From NCBI RefSeq assembly GCF_003033885.1, contig NZ_CP024081.1, positions 3,929,735-3,993,734 on the forward strand: 64,000 nt of DNA, in the 5' to 3' direction. Position 1 is the stretch's first letter. Every line of letters begins with the position of its first letter. The translations under genes and the position numbers were made by a program. The notes below the pieces were generated by a model. That model had not been told where the DNA came from and made no database searches. It saw nothing but the letters and a program-made list of their open reading frames with translations. Source of the DNA: Pseudomonas rhizophila (lineage in GTDB: Bacteria; Pseudomonadota; Gammaproteobacteria; Pseudomonadales; Pseudomonadaceae). Shown here piece by piece: positions 45,164 through 54,256 of this stretch.

Positions 45164-46072
45164 ATGAGTGTTATGAATATCGCGGATGTCGACCTTAATC
45201 TGCTCAAGACCTTCGAAGCCCTGCACGATGAATCCAGCGCCAGCCGCGCCGCGCTACGCCTGGGCGTGACCCAGTCGGCCATCAGCGCGGCGCTGCGCAG
45301 GCTTCGAAACCTGTATGACGATCAATTGTTTGTGCGCACTGGCCGCGGCCTGGCGCCGACCTTACGGGCCAATCAGCTCAAACCGGTGATCAGCGACGCA
45401 CTGAATAAATGTCGCCAGAGCCTGGCGATGGTTGACCCCGATGCCAGTCACTACGAAGGTCGCTCGGTCATCGTCGGGTTGTCCGATGATTTCGAAATTG
45501 CCCATGGCCGGCGCTTGATCGAGGACGTGGCACGACGCGCGCCGGGGCTGCGATTGATTTTTCGCCAGACCCATAGCCAGATCGTCGGCCGGGCGCTGAT
45601 GGAGCGCAGTTTCGATCTGGCGATCACGGCGGGAGGGTTTACCGAACGCTTGCTCAGCCGTCAGGTACTGGGCGAAGGCGACTACGCCTGTCTCGTCGAC
45701 CCGGCCAGCCTGACGCAGGACCAGCAGACGCTGACCCTAGAGGCGTTCGTGGCCCGTGAGCATCTGCTCGTGTCTTCCGGTGGGTTCATCGGCATCACCG
45801 ACGAAGGGTTGGCCGGCCTTGGGCTGAGCCGGCGGGTGTGTGCCTCGACCACCCACTTTGCCGCCCTGCCGTTCCTGCTCAAGGGCAGCCAGGCCGTGGC
45901 GACCATTCCGCTGCATGCCGCCGCGGCGATCGCCTCCCTCAGTGGCCTGGCGTTGCTGCCCTGCCCGCTGGACCTGCCCCGCTACCCGATCGAACTGGGC
46001 TGGCGAACCCATACGCAGATGGACCCGGCCGTGGTCAAGGTGCGTGAGGCTATCATCGCGACCTTTGCCTGA
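45164..46072 (+). CDS. LysR-family regulator
   Basis: The 302-residue protein has an N-terminal winged helix ([20 protein letters not shown] and [18 protein letters not shown]) and a C-terminal co-inducer domain of the periplasmic-binding-protein type. LysR regulators usually control the divergent neighbour, here the nitrilase gene, with the binding site in the 85-base gap. The start [10 protein letters not shown] is used; the second ATG (45173) is also possible. Confidence 0.92.
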   Translation: MSVMNIADVDLNLLKTFEALHDESSASRAALRLGVTQSAISAALRRLRNLYDDQLFVRTGRGLAPTLRANQLKPVISDALNKCRQSLAMVDPDASHYEGRSVIVGLSDDFEIAHGRRLIEDVARRAPGLRLIFRQTHSQIVGRALMERSFDLAITAGGFTERLLSRQVLGEGDYACLVDPASLTQDQQTLTLEAFVAREHLLVSSGGFIGITDEGLAGLGLSRRVCASTTHFAALPFLLKGSQAVATIPLHAAAAIASLSGLALLPCPLDLPRYPIELGWRTHTQMDPAVVKVREAIIATFA

Positions 46073-46075
46073 GGT

Positions 46076-46330
46076 TTATTTGTTGGCTGCCATCAGACGA
46101 TTGACTTCACTGCGCACCATGTTGGCGTACTCAGGCGGCGACATGCCGTCCAGTTCGGCACGTACCCATTCGGACCACTTGCCCTTGCGCTTGGAACGCT
46201 CGCCGAACAACCGGGCCGCGTCACCCTTGGCCTTGCCCAGATTGTTTTGCCACAGTTCAAAAAGTCGGGACTTTTCGTCTTCCAGTGCCGCGCGCTCGGC
46301 CAGGGGCTTGTCAGCCAGATTGAAACTCAT
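46076..46330 (-). CDS. Small protein of unknown function
   Basis: This 84-residue protein starts MSFNLADKPLAERAALEDEK and ends EYANMVRSEVNRLMAANK. It is rich in charged and helix-forming residues, with a basic SKRKGKW stretch in the middle, and has no signal or membrane segment. I do not recognise a domain; the composition suggests a soluble helical protein. It converges with the LysR gene; the ends are three bases apart. Confidence 0.7.
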   Translation of the reverse strand: MSFNLADKPLAERAALEDEKSRLFELWQNNLGKAKGDAARLFGERSKRKGKWSEWVRAELDGMSPPEYANMVRSEVNRLMAANK

Positions 46331-46490
46331 GGGAATTACCTGTTGCGTAAATATGCGCCATCTTACACCTTGAAGAGGCGCGTCTTAACCACGTTTTATG
46401 ATCCACAGTGCTGCCGCTGCCAGACGCTGCAACTTTTGCTCAAGGGCAGCACTCCATTGTTCACTGCCATCATCAGCAAGGAGTACCTCA

Positions 46491-46808
46491 ATGGCTCGCA
46501 AAAGCACGCTGCAAGGGAATGGAGAGCAAATCAAGGATCAAGCCTTCAGTGAACTGAAGGCTTTGATTGAGGAATCGGAAAAGCTGCTCAAAAGCAGCGC
46601 CTCACTGGTCGGCGAAGACGCTGAAAACCTGCGCGACCAGATCTCGCAGAAGCTGCAACAAGCCCTGGATTCGGTTGCCAGCGCACGGGAGCGGACCCGG
46701 CCGATGGTCGATGCCACCGAAGTCTATATCGGCGGACATCCATGGCAGACCGTGGCCATTTCCGCAGGCTTCGGCCTGGTGGTGGGGTTGTTGCTCGGAC
46801 GCCGTTAA
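46491..46808 (+). CDS. DUF883 / ElaB-YqjD-like membrane-anchored protein
   Basis: This 105-residue protein has a long amphipathic, charged helix (KDQAFSELKALIEESEKLLK onward) and a C-terminal single transmembrane segment (PWQTVAISAGFGLVVGLLLGRR). ElaB/YqjD-like proteins attach ribosomes or other partners to the inner membrane in stationary phase. The start, ATG 46491, has AAGGAG eight bases upstream. A REP-like hairpin follows directly (46847). Confidence 0.9.
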   Translation: MARKSTLQGNGEQIKDQAFSELKALIEESEKLLKSSASLVGEDAENLRDQISQKLQQALDSVASARERTRPMVDATEVYIGGHPWQTVAISAGFGLVVGLLLGRR

Positions 46809-46846
46809 GCCCTTGGCAAAAACCTGTTTGAATGATCACTGATAGT

Positions 46847-46875
46847 GTGGCGAGGAGATTTATTTCCTCGCCACA
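46847..46875. terminator. REP-like hairpin after the DUF883 gene
   Basis: TGTGGCGAGGA and its exact reverse complement flank a short loop (GATTTAT). It is the same repeat type as at 8267-8409, here probably serving as the terminator between convergent genes. Confidence 0.55.
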
Positions 46876-46912
46876 GATGCGTGAACCGCCAGAGCCTCAT
46901 CCGAAGCCGGCT

Positions 46913-47944
46913 TTACAAACCCGCCAACTCCCGCAACTGCGCCAATGTCTGCCCGTCCAGTGCGATCCCCCGCTCATTGGATTTGCTGCGCTCGTTGTGT
47001 CGACGATCACCCGGCAGCCGTCGCAACCCGACACCATGCATCTGCCTGACCAGCTCCTGGCTGCGCTCGGCGAAGTTCTGCCCGGCGGCCTTGCTCGGGT
47101 CGATCACGATCAACAACTGACCGGTCCAGGGTGTCTTGGCCCCAGGATGGTTGTGCCAATCGAACTCGAAGGAAAAGTTGCCACCGGTCAGGGCGGCCGC
47201 CAGCAGCTCGACCATCATCGACAACGCCGAGCCCTTGTGTCCGCCAAAAGGCAGGAGCGCCCCGCCTTCGAGAATCGCCTTCGGATCGCAGGTCGGCTGA
47301 CCGAGGCTGTCCACCCCCATTCCTGGCGGTAGTGACTCGCCCTTGCGTGCAGCAATCTGCACATCTCCGTGAGCAATCGCGCTGGTGGCCAGGTCGAAGA
47401 CAATCGGCTCACCATCGGCCCGTGGCGCAGCGAAGGCAATGGGATTGGTACCAAAGAGTGGACGGTCAGCACCGTGAGGCACCACGCACGTCATGCTGTT
47501 GACCACGCTCAATGCCACGAGACCTTCATAGGCAAACGGCTCGACATCCGGCCACAGGGCAGCGAAGTGATGGGAGTTGCGGATCGCCAACACTGCAATC
47601 CCGGCGCTGCGGGCCTTGGCCACCAGCAACGGACGTGCGGCGGCCAGGGCCGGCTGGGCGAAGCCGTTACCAGCGTCCACCCGTACAAACCCTGATGCCA
47701 CATCTTCGACCGTGGGTACTGCCTGACCATTGACCCAACCACTTTTCAGCGTCGAGACATAACCGGGAATGCGAAACACCCCATGACTGTGGGCGCCATC
47801 ACGTTCGGCTCCGGCGCAGTTTTCGGCCAGGGCCCGGGCGACCTCGGCCGACGTGCCGTGTCGCAGGAATATTTTCTCCAGCAAGCTCACCAAAGCGGAA
47901 AAAGACAGGGTGCTTGAACCGGCATGATCGGATAGCGCAGACAT
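46913..47944 (-). CDS. dpkA: Delta1-piperideine-2-carboxylate/pyrroline-2-carboxylate reductase (DpkA-like, Ldh family)
   Basis: The 343-residue protein belongs to the malate/lactate dehydrogenase (Ldh_2) family of NADPH oxidoreductases. It closely follows what I remember of Pseudomonas DpkA, including RDGAHSHGVFRIPGYVSTL, ALSVVNSMTCVVPHG and LEGGALLPFGGHKGSALSMM. DpkA reduces the cyclic imine from D-lysine to L-pipecolate, and pyrroline-2-carboxylate to L-proline. The start is ATG 47944. Other Ldh_2 members, such as sulfolactate dehydrogenase, are alternatives. No clear partner gene is adjacent. Confidence 0.82.
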   Translation of the reverse strand: MSALSDHAGSSTLSFSALVSLLEKIFLRHGTSAEVARALAENCAGAERDGAHSHGVFRIPGYVSTLKSGWVNGQAVPTVEDVASGFVRVDAGNGFAQPALAAARPLLVAKARSAGIAVLAIRNSHHFAALWPDVEPFAYEGLVALSVVNSMTCVVPHGADRPLFGTNPIAFAAPRADGEPIVFDLATSAIAHGDVQIAARKGESLPPGMGVDSLGQPTCDPKAILEGGALLPFGGHKGSALSMMVELLAAALTGGNFSFEFDWHNHPGAKTPWTGQLLIVIDPSKAAGQNFAERSQELVRQMHGVGLRRLPGDRRHNERSKSNERGIALDGQTLAQLRELAGL

Positions 47945-48170
47945 CTGAAGCTCCAGAGTGATTGTTGGAGGTAGCAACAGCGTAAGGGGAACCAGCCGGC
48001 TGATTAAACACCGCTTCACTGTCGGAGCAAAGCTTGCTCGTGCCGGATTACGCTGATCACCGCGCTTGGGTGCGGTAACTATGTACCACCTTGGCTCATT
48101 GATCGTTGCCTAGTCTGGCCGCTCATCCACCAAACGTGCCGCCTCGCGGCGCCTTGAGCGAGAAGCAACG

Positions 48171-51100
48171 ATGACCACTGCAACTACGCCGTTATTATTT
48201 CCCGAGGTATTGGCCGCCAATAACCTGGAGGACTTGAACGCCCCCCACGGATTGACCCAGGCCGACCTCGACTGGCTGCACCACGTGTCCCTGTCCAACC
48301 ACACGCTGCGCGCCGCACAGACGCCCCCCATGTCTGCCGAAACGATTCGCTTGCAGGTCGACGCAAACGCGCCGATCCCGCTGGCCGGCTGCCTTGTGCT
48401 CAAAGCGCTGACAGACGCAGACGCAGCGCAGACCCAGCCTGCGTTCCTCTACACGCCCTACGGCGGAATCAGAAAATTCGACAGCCCCGAAGCTCTCGAA
48501 GAGAAGATGGAAGCAATGCTGGACAGTCCAGCCGAGCGTGACGATCTTTTTCGGCTGTTATCGATTTCCCAGCGCGCCGAACTCAACAGCACCTCCGCGA
48601 TCAGAACGACCCGGCAACGTATCGACGGTGACGTCTTCAACACCCTGGTCGAGTCCATCGAGTTCGCTCAAAGCCTCAACGCCCGAACAATGGTGGATGA
48701 ACTGATCAAGTTACCCTCCCTCAGTACGATGCTTGACGCGATCTTGAATGAGGTGCTGTCCAACTTTGATCATCGACAGACCCGCGTAACCATGAGCACG
48801 TGGAGTAGCGTGGGGAGTCAGAAGGCAAGCCAGTTGACCAGAAGCATGACACTCAGCGAGGCGGTCCTGGCCTACTTCCACAGCCAGGGTCGGCCCGCCG
48901 GGCAAGACGTTGACTTCATTCATCCAGGCATCACCGTATCACCGCAAAACAAGCGTCAATGGGAGAGCGTGTTGAAGGTGACCGCCAGCAACCTGATCCC
49001 CAGCCTTGCCCACTGTATCGACGCTTATTGGGACGCCACCGGCCCGTTCAATACCTCGCGCCGGCGCTTTCTTTCCCAAGTTCTCAGCGATGCGCTACAA
49101 GCCACGATTCTGATCAAGCGGGAGAAAAGACAACTCACCGAGGCCCACGCCCAGGAACTGCTGCGGCTGTACAGGCCATCTCGCCCGGACGAACCGCTGC
49201 TGTTTATCGAAACCCTGCGTCTTTGGGAATATGAGCCGCTCTACGTAGAGCTGGCGGGTTCTTTGATGATCAGCGCCAAGGGACACTATCTCTATACCCC
49301 CAGTCACGGCCTTGAGAAAGTCGACAACTACCTGGGTTTCAAGGATGCACTGCTCAATACCCCCACCGGCGCAGGGCGAAAGGAAGAACTCTACAGTCTG
49401 CTCAGCCTGGAGGAGCGCAACCGCTTCCTGCGCTTTGACGATCCCCAGGTGTCAGGTAAGGCGGTGACGTGGCCGGTATTCGAGTCTCTGGCTGATGCGA
49501 TCATCGGCAAACAGTCGAAAAACCTTCATTTCGCAATGGAGATGTCCCGCCAGGGGGACGTGGACGTCCACGCGCTCGTTGACAAGGCCCTGGACATACG
49601 CAGCCTGATCGGCAAAAACCTGCTGACGCAAAAAACCGCTGGACACTGGGGCACGCAGCCGGTTTTTTACGGGGACCTGCGCCCGTCCAATTTCATGGCT
49701 GATCAACTGGAGAGAAAGATCAAGAGCTACGCCAGTGTCGAAGAGGCCTTGAATGCCGAACTGAGCCGATTGCCACTCTCCAGCGACACCTCGCTGCGTC
49801 ACGCATTGAAAGGCCTTCTTCCTAAACTGACCAACGTCTTTTCCCTGGGAATACGTGCAGAAGCCGAACTCAGAGAACTCAACGCAACCCTGTCTCCCGC
49901 CGCGCGCGACCTTATCGCCGCGGTCTTTGCCTTTGATGCCGAATATCCGGACCGCACTCAACGCATCGGGGTAAAGGGCTTCCGGCCCGATGTCTATTCG
50001 CTGAGGCTGGCATGTACCGAGGACGGCAAAACCGTCTCTTTGCCGCTGGCCAATTGTTTCCTGCTGACCGAACGCGGCGGGCTGGATACGCCTCATTCCG
50101 GCCTGGCAATTCTCTGGACACCGGCCGACGGTTTACAAGTGTTTGCCTCAGTCGAACTTGCCACCCAGCAATTGAATCGCCACCTGCTCGACTCACGAAA
50201 GCGCTCTGGTCTGCTCGCCAACCTCTGGCCCGCCCAACGCAAGCCCCATGGACGTTATCAACTGGATGTGTTTGAGCTGATCGAAGACAACGTGCTGCTC
50301 AATCGGATGAAGTCGTTCAACGCACTGTTCGAGGCCCAATACAGGTATCTGAGCACGCTAAAGAGCGGGGACTGGCAACTGACAGGGCCTGAACGGGTAA
50401 AAAGCCTGGGCACATTGCTTGAAAAGGCCGCGCCTACCAATCTGACACACGCCACACGTATCGCCCAGGCGATCCGCTTGCAACAGAAACTCCCCGCCTG
50501 GCTTGGCGCCGCACCACTTGAAGAACAGCGCCTACAGGTTGACCTGCTTGAGCAATACAGAAGCAGTGTCGACGATGACGAGGATTATCTGGACGGTATC
50601 GAGCCCCTGCACACCTATGTGAGCAAAAAGCTCAAAGCGCTCCTGGATGCGCGTTTCGCCGTAAAAGACCTGGATCCTGCCACCCTGTTGATCACCCCGA
50701 ACCATGCGTTGGCGGGGCCCGCCAGCAGCTTGACCGAGTTCGCCCTCAATCATGCCGACTTCACTCAAAAGACAGGCTTCAGGGTGTCCTCGACCTCCGG
50801 GCGCGCGTTGCCCGACAGCCTGAACGAGACGGCTGTCAGACAAATGCTGCTGTCGTTGGACATACCCTCTGCCTATAAAAAGATCGTACTGGACGAACTC
50901 TCCACTACCTCGACCGATGGCCAGAAAAGAAAGCAGCGATTTCGCCGGCAGTTGCCCTGGCAACTGTTGCAACATGCCCACGCACTGCATCTACAACAGC
51001 ACCTTTCTCCCACAGGGTTTGACTTGATTCGCCAGGTACTGGACATGCCGGATGCCATCGCACGCCAGGCAGTGGACGGCGCCAGCGCGTTGATTCGTCC

Positions 51101-53009
51101 ACTGGAGCTGATCAAAACCCGGGGAGCTGCGGCGATCAAGGCACTGGGGCTCTACCTGATCGGATCAAGCACCGATGATACTGCCCCCCATGTGCTGTAT
51201 TCCCCCTACCATGCGGGCCACAACTTCACCGAGTTCAAGGACCAGGGCAGCCTCATTGCAGCCTTCAACACGCCGGGCGCGTTGCAGGACCTGCTGATTC
51301 GTCGACTTCCCGAAAGCCAGCAAGCCACGTTCAAGAACCTGTTCGCCGCCACGGTCGGTTCTCTATCGGAAATCACCCTGGCTTCCAATCCGATCAAGAC
51401 CAACCTGTTCGATGTATTGTTCAACGACAATACAACCCTGTTATCGGACATGCTGAGCGCACAAACAGAAAAAAACCGCCAGTTTGACTGGGAAACGGCC
51501 CTGCATTTGTTCAGCGCCGGCGTCAAACTGGTGGGGCGGCAGTTGCAAGGCAAACTGACGTTTATCGAAACGCTTTGGGAAAGTTACCAAGACTTCAAGG
51601 CCTCTTCTGAATCCCTGCAGCAGCATGACTGGAAAGCAGGCTTGCACGACTTCATCGCCGGCGCGGCAGAGATGGTCTCACTTGGCTTCCTGAATCGCGA
51701 CGACACCTTCGGCCTGCTCGACCCGATAAGTCCCGGCACGCAGAACGCCTCCATGGCGACCCCGCCCCGCTGGAAAGACATCGCCTCCACCGCCCCGACG
51801 CGCACCAACCTGCGGGCCTTCGAAGCCACGGAGGTGAGCCTGCACAACCTGCAGAAGAACCGGATCGACGGAACCTACAGGGCCCCAGGGTCCGACAAGC
51901 TTTACGCACCTGTTGCCGGCATGGTTTTTCAGGTGGCCAAAGCCAATCAGGTCTGGCGCGTGGTCCATGAACAGGGAGAGGGCCCAATACTGAGGCAGTC
52001 GCCTGATAACCAGCAATGGACCGTAGACCCACAACGGCAGACCATTCGCTACGGCAAAGTGATGTCAACGCTGGCCAATTCCTACAGCGACTACAAGGCT
52101 TCAACGTCGCTCAACATTGAGGCTCGGGGCATGGCGCAAATACGCCGCAAATACCCGGCTTACGCAAACATGATCGAGCAGGCCCTGGAGGTGGCCAGGT
52201 ATTACTCATTCAACGCCCTGCATAATCTGGATCAGATCAAACATCAGGTCCCGCCGGGCTCTCGGCTGGATACCTTCCTGAAGACGTTTTTTGGGGTGAG
52301 GACAGTCGACGCCAGCCTGATCAAGAAAATACACACCGCCGTCTCGCCGCTGTGCCGGGCATTGGCTGATCCGTCCTGGGAAACCCGCAACGCCAAGCGC
52401 CTTGTAATCGGCCGTTTGAAATACATGGACGATAGAGCCACCGCATTCGTGCTCGAACCGGAAAAGGCAGGAAGAATCTATCTGACCCAGTATTTCTTCG
52501 AGGTCGGATTGGATTGGTACAAGGACGCGGTCCCGGATTCCTTCAATGTCGATGCCCACGCCCAGGCCGCGGTGCTTATCCACGAAGTTTCTCATCAGCT
52601 TTTCGACACGCTCGATATTGTCTATCTGGACGCGGCACTGCCGTTTCTGGACCTGATTTCCAATGCCACTCAGTTCGGACATTCAAAATACAATTATCAA
52701 AAGGACCAGCAACGCAACGGGCTGTCGTTGACCACGCCACGATCCAAACTGTTCATGGGCTGGGACAGTGCAGCCGGCGGGCTCAAGAGCCTGGAGCTTT
52801 TCCCCGAGCATCGGGATATGGCCCGGGAAATCCTGAAGATGACCGGCGCCAGAAGCATGAGCGAGGCGCGCAGTATCTTTCTGGATCCAGGTTCACCGAC
52901 AGCACGCATCGACGTGATCTTGCGAAACGCCGACTCCATGACGCTACTCATCTGTGAGCTGGGTCGACAGCTGGACTCCCCACCCTTGAGTCCCGCTGCC
53001 ACGTTTTAA
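48171..53009 (+). CDS. Giant toxin-like protein with HEXXH zinc-protease motif
   Basis: This 1612-residue protein is similar in style to the large dermonecrotic-toxin-type proteins of Pseudomonas. Four imperfect copies of a module starting near YTPYGGIRKFDS occur at about residues 91, 371, 645 and 1007 (LYTPYGGIRKF, LYTPSHGLEKV, LWTPADGLQVF and LYSPYHAGHNF). A C-terminal domain carries IHEVSHQLFDT, whose HEVSH at residues 1471-1475 is the HEXXH zinc-metalloprotease motif. There is no signal peptide. It has no evident immunity or secretion neighbour. Protease and toxin activity are predictions from motif and family style. Confidence 0.7.
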   Translation: MTTATTPLLFPEVLAANNLEDLNAPHGLTQADLDWLHHVSLSNHTLRAAQTPPMSAETIRLQVDANAPIPLAGCLVLKALTDADAAQTQPAFLYTPYGGIRKFDSPEALEEKMEAMLDSPAERDDLFRLLSISQRAELNSTSAIRTTRQRIDGDVFNTLVESIEFAQSLNARTMVDELIKLPSLSTMLDAILNEVLSNFDHRQTRVTMSTWSSVGSQKASQLTRSMTLSEAVLAYFHSQGRPAGQDVDFIHPGITVSPQNKRQWESVLKVTASNLIPSLAHCIDAYWDATGPFNTSRRRFLSQVLSDALQATILIKREKRQLTEAHAQELLRLYRPSRPDEPLLFIETLRLWEYEPLYVELAGSLMISAKGHYLYTPSHGLEKVDNYLGFKDALLNTPTGAGRKEELYSLLSLEERNRFLRFDDPQVSGKAVTWPVFESLADAIIGKQSKNLHFAMEMSRQGDVDVHALVDKALDIRSLIGKNLLTQKTAGHWGTQPVFYGDLRPSNFMADQLERKIKSYASVEEALNAELSRLPLSSDTSLRHALKGLLPKLTNVFSLGIRAEAELRELNATLSPAARDLIAAVFAFDAEYPDRTQRIGVKGFRPDVYSLRLACTEDGKTVSLPLANCFLLTERGGLDTPHSGLAILWTPADGLQVFASVELATQQLNRHLLDSRKRSGLLANLWPAQRKPHGRYQLDVFELIEDNVLLNRMKSFNALFEAQYRYLSTLKSGDWQLTGPERVKSLGTLLEKAAPTNLTHATRIAQAIRLQQKLPAWLGAAPLEEQRLQVDLLEQYRSSVDDDEDYLDGIEPLHTYVSKKLKALLDARFAVKDLDPATLLITPNHALAGPASSLTEFALNHADFTQKTGFRVSSTSGRALPDSLNETAVRQMLLSLDIPSAYKKIVLDELSTTSTDGQKRKQRFRRQLPWQLLQHAHALHLQQHLSPTGFDLIRQVLDMPDAIARQAVDGASALIRPLELIKTRGAAAIKALGLYLIGSSTDDTAPHVLYSPYHAGHNFTEFKDQGSLIAAFNTPGALQDLLIRRLPESQQATFKNLFAATVGSLSEITLASNPIKTNLFDVLFNDNTTLLSDMLSAQTEKNRQFDWETALHLFSAGVKLVGRQLQGKLTFIETLWESYQDFKASSESLQQHDWKAGLHDFIAGAAEMVSLGFLNRDDTFGLLDPISPGTQNASMATPPRWKDIASTAPTRTNLRAFEATEVSLHNLQKNRIDGTYRAPGSDKLYAPVAGMVFQVAKANQVWRVVHEQGEGPILRQSPDNQQWTVDPQRQTIRYGKVMSTLANSYSDYKASTSLNIEARGMAQIRRKYPAYANMIEQALEVARYYSFNALHNLDQIKHQVPPGSRLDTFLKTFFGVRTVDASLIKKIHTAVSPLCRALADPSWETRNAKRLVIGRLKYMDDRATAFVLEPEKAGRIYLTQYFFEVGLDWYKDAVPDSFNVDAHAQAAVLIHEVSHQLFDTLDIVYLDAALPFLDLISNATQFGHSKYNYQKDQQRNGLSLTTPRSKLFMGWDSAAGGLKSLELFPEHRDMAREILKMTGARSMSEARSIFLDPGSPTARIDVILRNADSMTLLICELGRQLDSPPLSPAATF

Positions 53010-53205
53010 ACGGTCTCTGCGAACGCTGCGCGCGGACGGGTCTTGATCTTTTTTTCACGAGATGTATGCCACGCTATAACCACGACATACCGGTGTTCGA
53101 GCCTTTGACCGGAAAAAACAGGCTTATTTTGATGTGCAAACGCCATGATGGCGGTTCTCGACAGGTCATGCCGAAGGTTAGAATGCGGCAAACCAGGAAG
53201 AGTCA

Positions 53206-54207
53206 ATGACCGAACATACACTCTCGGAAGCCGAATACGACGCCATTACCGATGCGGCCGCGCATTGGTGCATGCGTTTGCACGCCGTCGACTGCACCGA
53301 CGCCGAACGGCTGGCATTCAAACAATGGCACGATGCCGATCCCCTGCACGCTTTCGAATACCAAGCCATGCTGGAGATCTGGGCCGTGGCCGATCATCTT
53401 CCGCGTGTCGAAGCGGCACCATCTCCCGCGCCAATACCGCGACCTCGGTCCCGCTGGAGTCGGATGGCTGTCGCAGCCGCAGTGCTTGTGCTGGGCATAC
53501 CCCTGGCCGCCTACACGGGCTGGAACCTGGGCTGGGTTGCCAACTCCTACGAACGATTCGAAGCGGATACAAGCGTGCGTCACATCACCCTGGGTGACGG
53601 CAGCCAGGTAGAACTGAACCTGGGCAGTGAACTGGTATTTGCCAATTACAAGAATGAGCGTCGGGTGACGCTGAAAAAGGGCGAGGCGTTTTTCGACGTC
53701 AGCCATGACACACAACACCCATTCGTTGTACGGGCCGGCCAGGGCCAGGTGCGCGTGACCGGCACTCGCTTCAATGTATGGATGTATCAGGATCAGGTCC
53801 GGGTGACGCTGGTGGAGGGCTCAGTATGGGTGACCAGCAACCAGGCACTTGCCAGTAACGGCTCGCAACTGTCGCCGGGCATGCAGGCCAGCTACAAAGC
53901 TGGCGACTACCAACCGCAAATCCGTGAAGTCGATGCCAACGACAGCTCGCTGGCGTGGCGCAACGGCAAGCTGGTGCTGGACAACCTTGCCCTCAGCGAT
54001 GCACTCCCGCTGATCAATCGTTATCTCGAGCATCCCGTCATGCTGGCCGACAACAGCACGGGCGCCCTGCGTATCGGTGGTATCTACAACCTCAACGAAG
54101 TGAAGAACCTGGTGCCTTCGTTGCCCAAAGTCCTGCCGGTTTACCTGACGCAGAACCAGGACGGCAATCCAGTCCTCAACTCCATCGGTCAACGGCCGTC
54201 CAACTGA
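53206..54207 (+). CDS. FecR-family anti-sigma factor, possible FpvR
   Basis: The 333-residue protein has the FecR plan: an N-terminal cytoplasmic domain (AAHWCMRLHAVDCTDAERLAFKQW), one transmembrane helix (MAVAAAVLVLGIPLAAYTGW, about residues 87-106) and a periplasmic FecR domain (SYERFEADTSVRHITLGDGS, RVTGTRFNVW). Such proteins control an ECF sigma factor in answer to a TonB siderophore receptor. No sigma or receptor gene is adjacent. It faces pvdQ; in P. aeruginosa fpvR lies close to pvdQ, so a pyoverdine anti-sigma role is plausible but unproved. Confidence 0.85.
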   Translation: MTEHTLSEAEYDAITDAAAHWCMRLHAVDCTDAERLAFKQWHDADPLHAFEYQAMLEIWAVADHLPRVEAAPSPAPIPRPRSRWSRMAVAAAVLVLGIPLAAYTGWNLGWVANSYERFEADTSVRHITLGDGSQVELNLGSELVFANYKNERRVTLKKGEAFFDVSHDTQHPFVVRAGQGQVRVTGTRFNVWMYQDQVRVTLVEGSVWVTSNQALASNGSQLSPGMQASYKAGDYQPQIREVDANDSSLAWRNGKLVLDNLALSDALPLINRYLEHPVMLADNSTGALRIGGIYNLNEVKNLVPSLPKVLPVYLTQNQDGNPVLNSIGQRPSN

Positions 54208-54239
54208 AAAAGCCGCGACCTGATCAGGTCGCGGCTTTT
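54208..54239. terminator. Perfect bidirectional terminator
   Basis: A 32-base perfect palindrome (AAAAGCCGCGACCTGA and its complement) directly follows the FecR stop and precedes the pvdQ 3' end. T-runs on both strands make it an intrinsic terminator for both converging genes. Confidence 0.93.
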
Positions 54240-54256
54240 GTGTAAAACAACAGCGA

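Noticed and set aside
48020..48170. REP-like sequence upstream of the giant HEXXH gene
   Set aside because: Only a partial GTCGGAGCAAAGCTTGCTC match without an inverted partner was found; it is not enough to list as a repeat.
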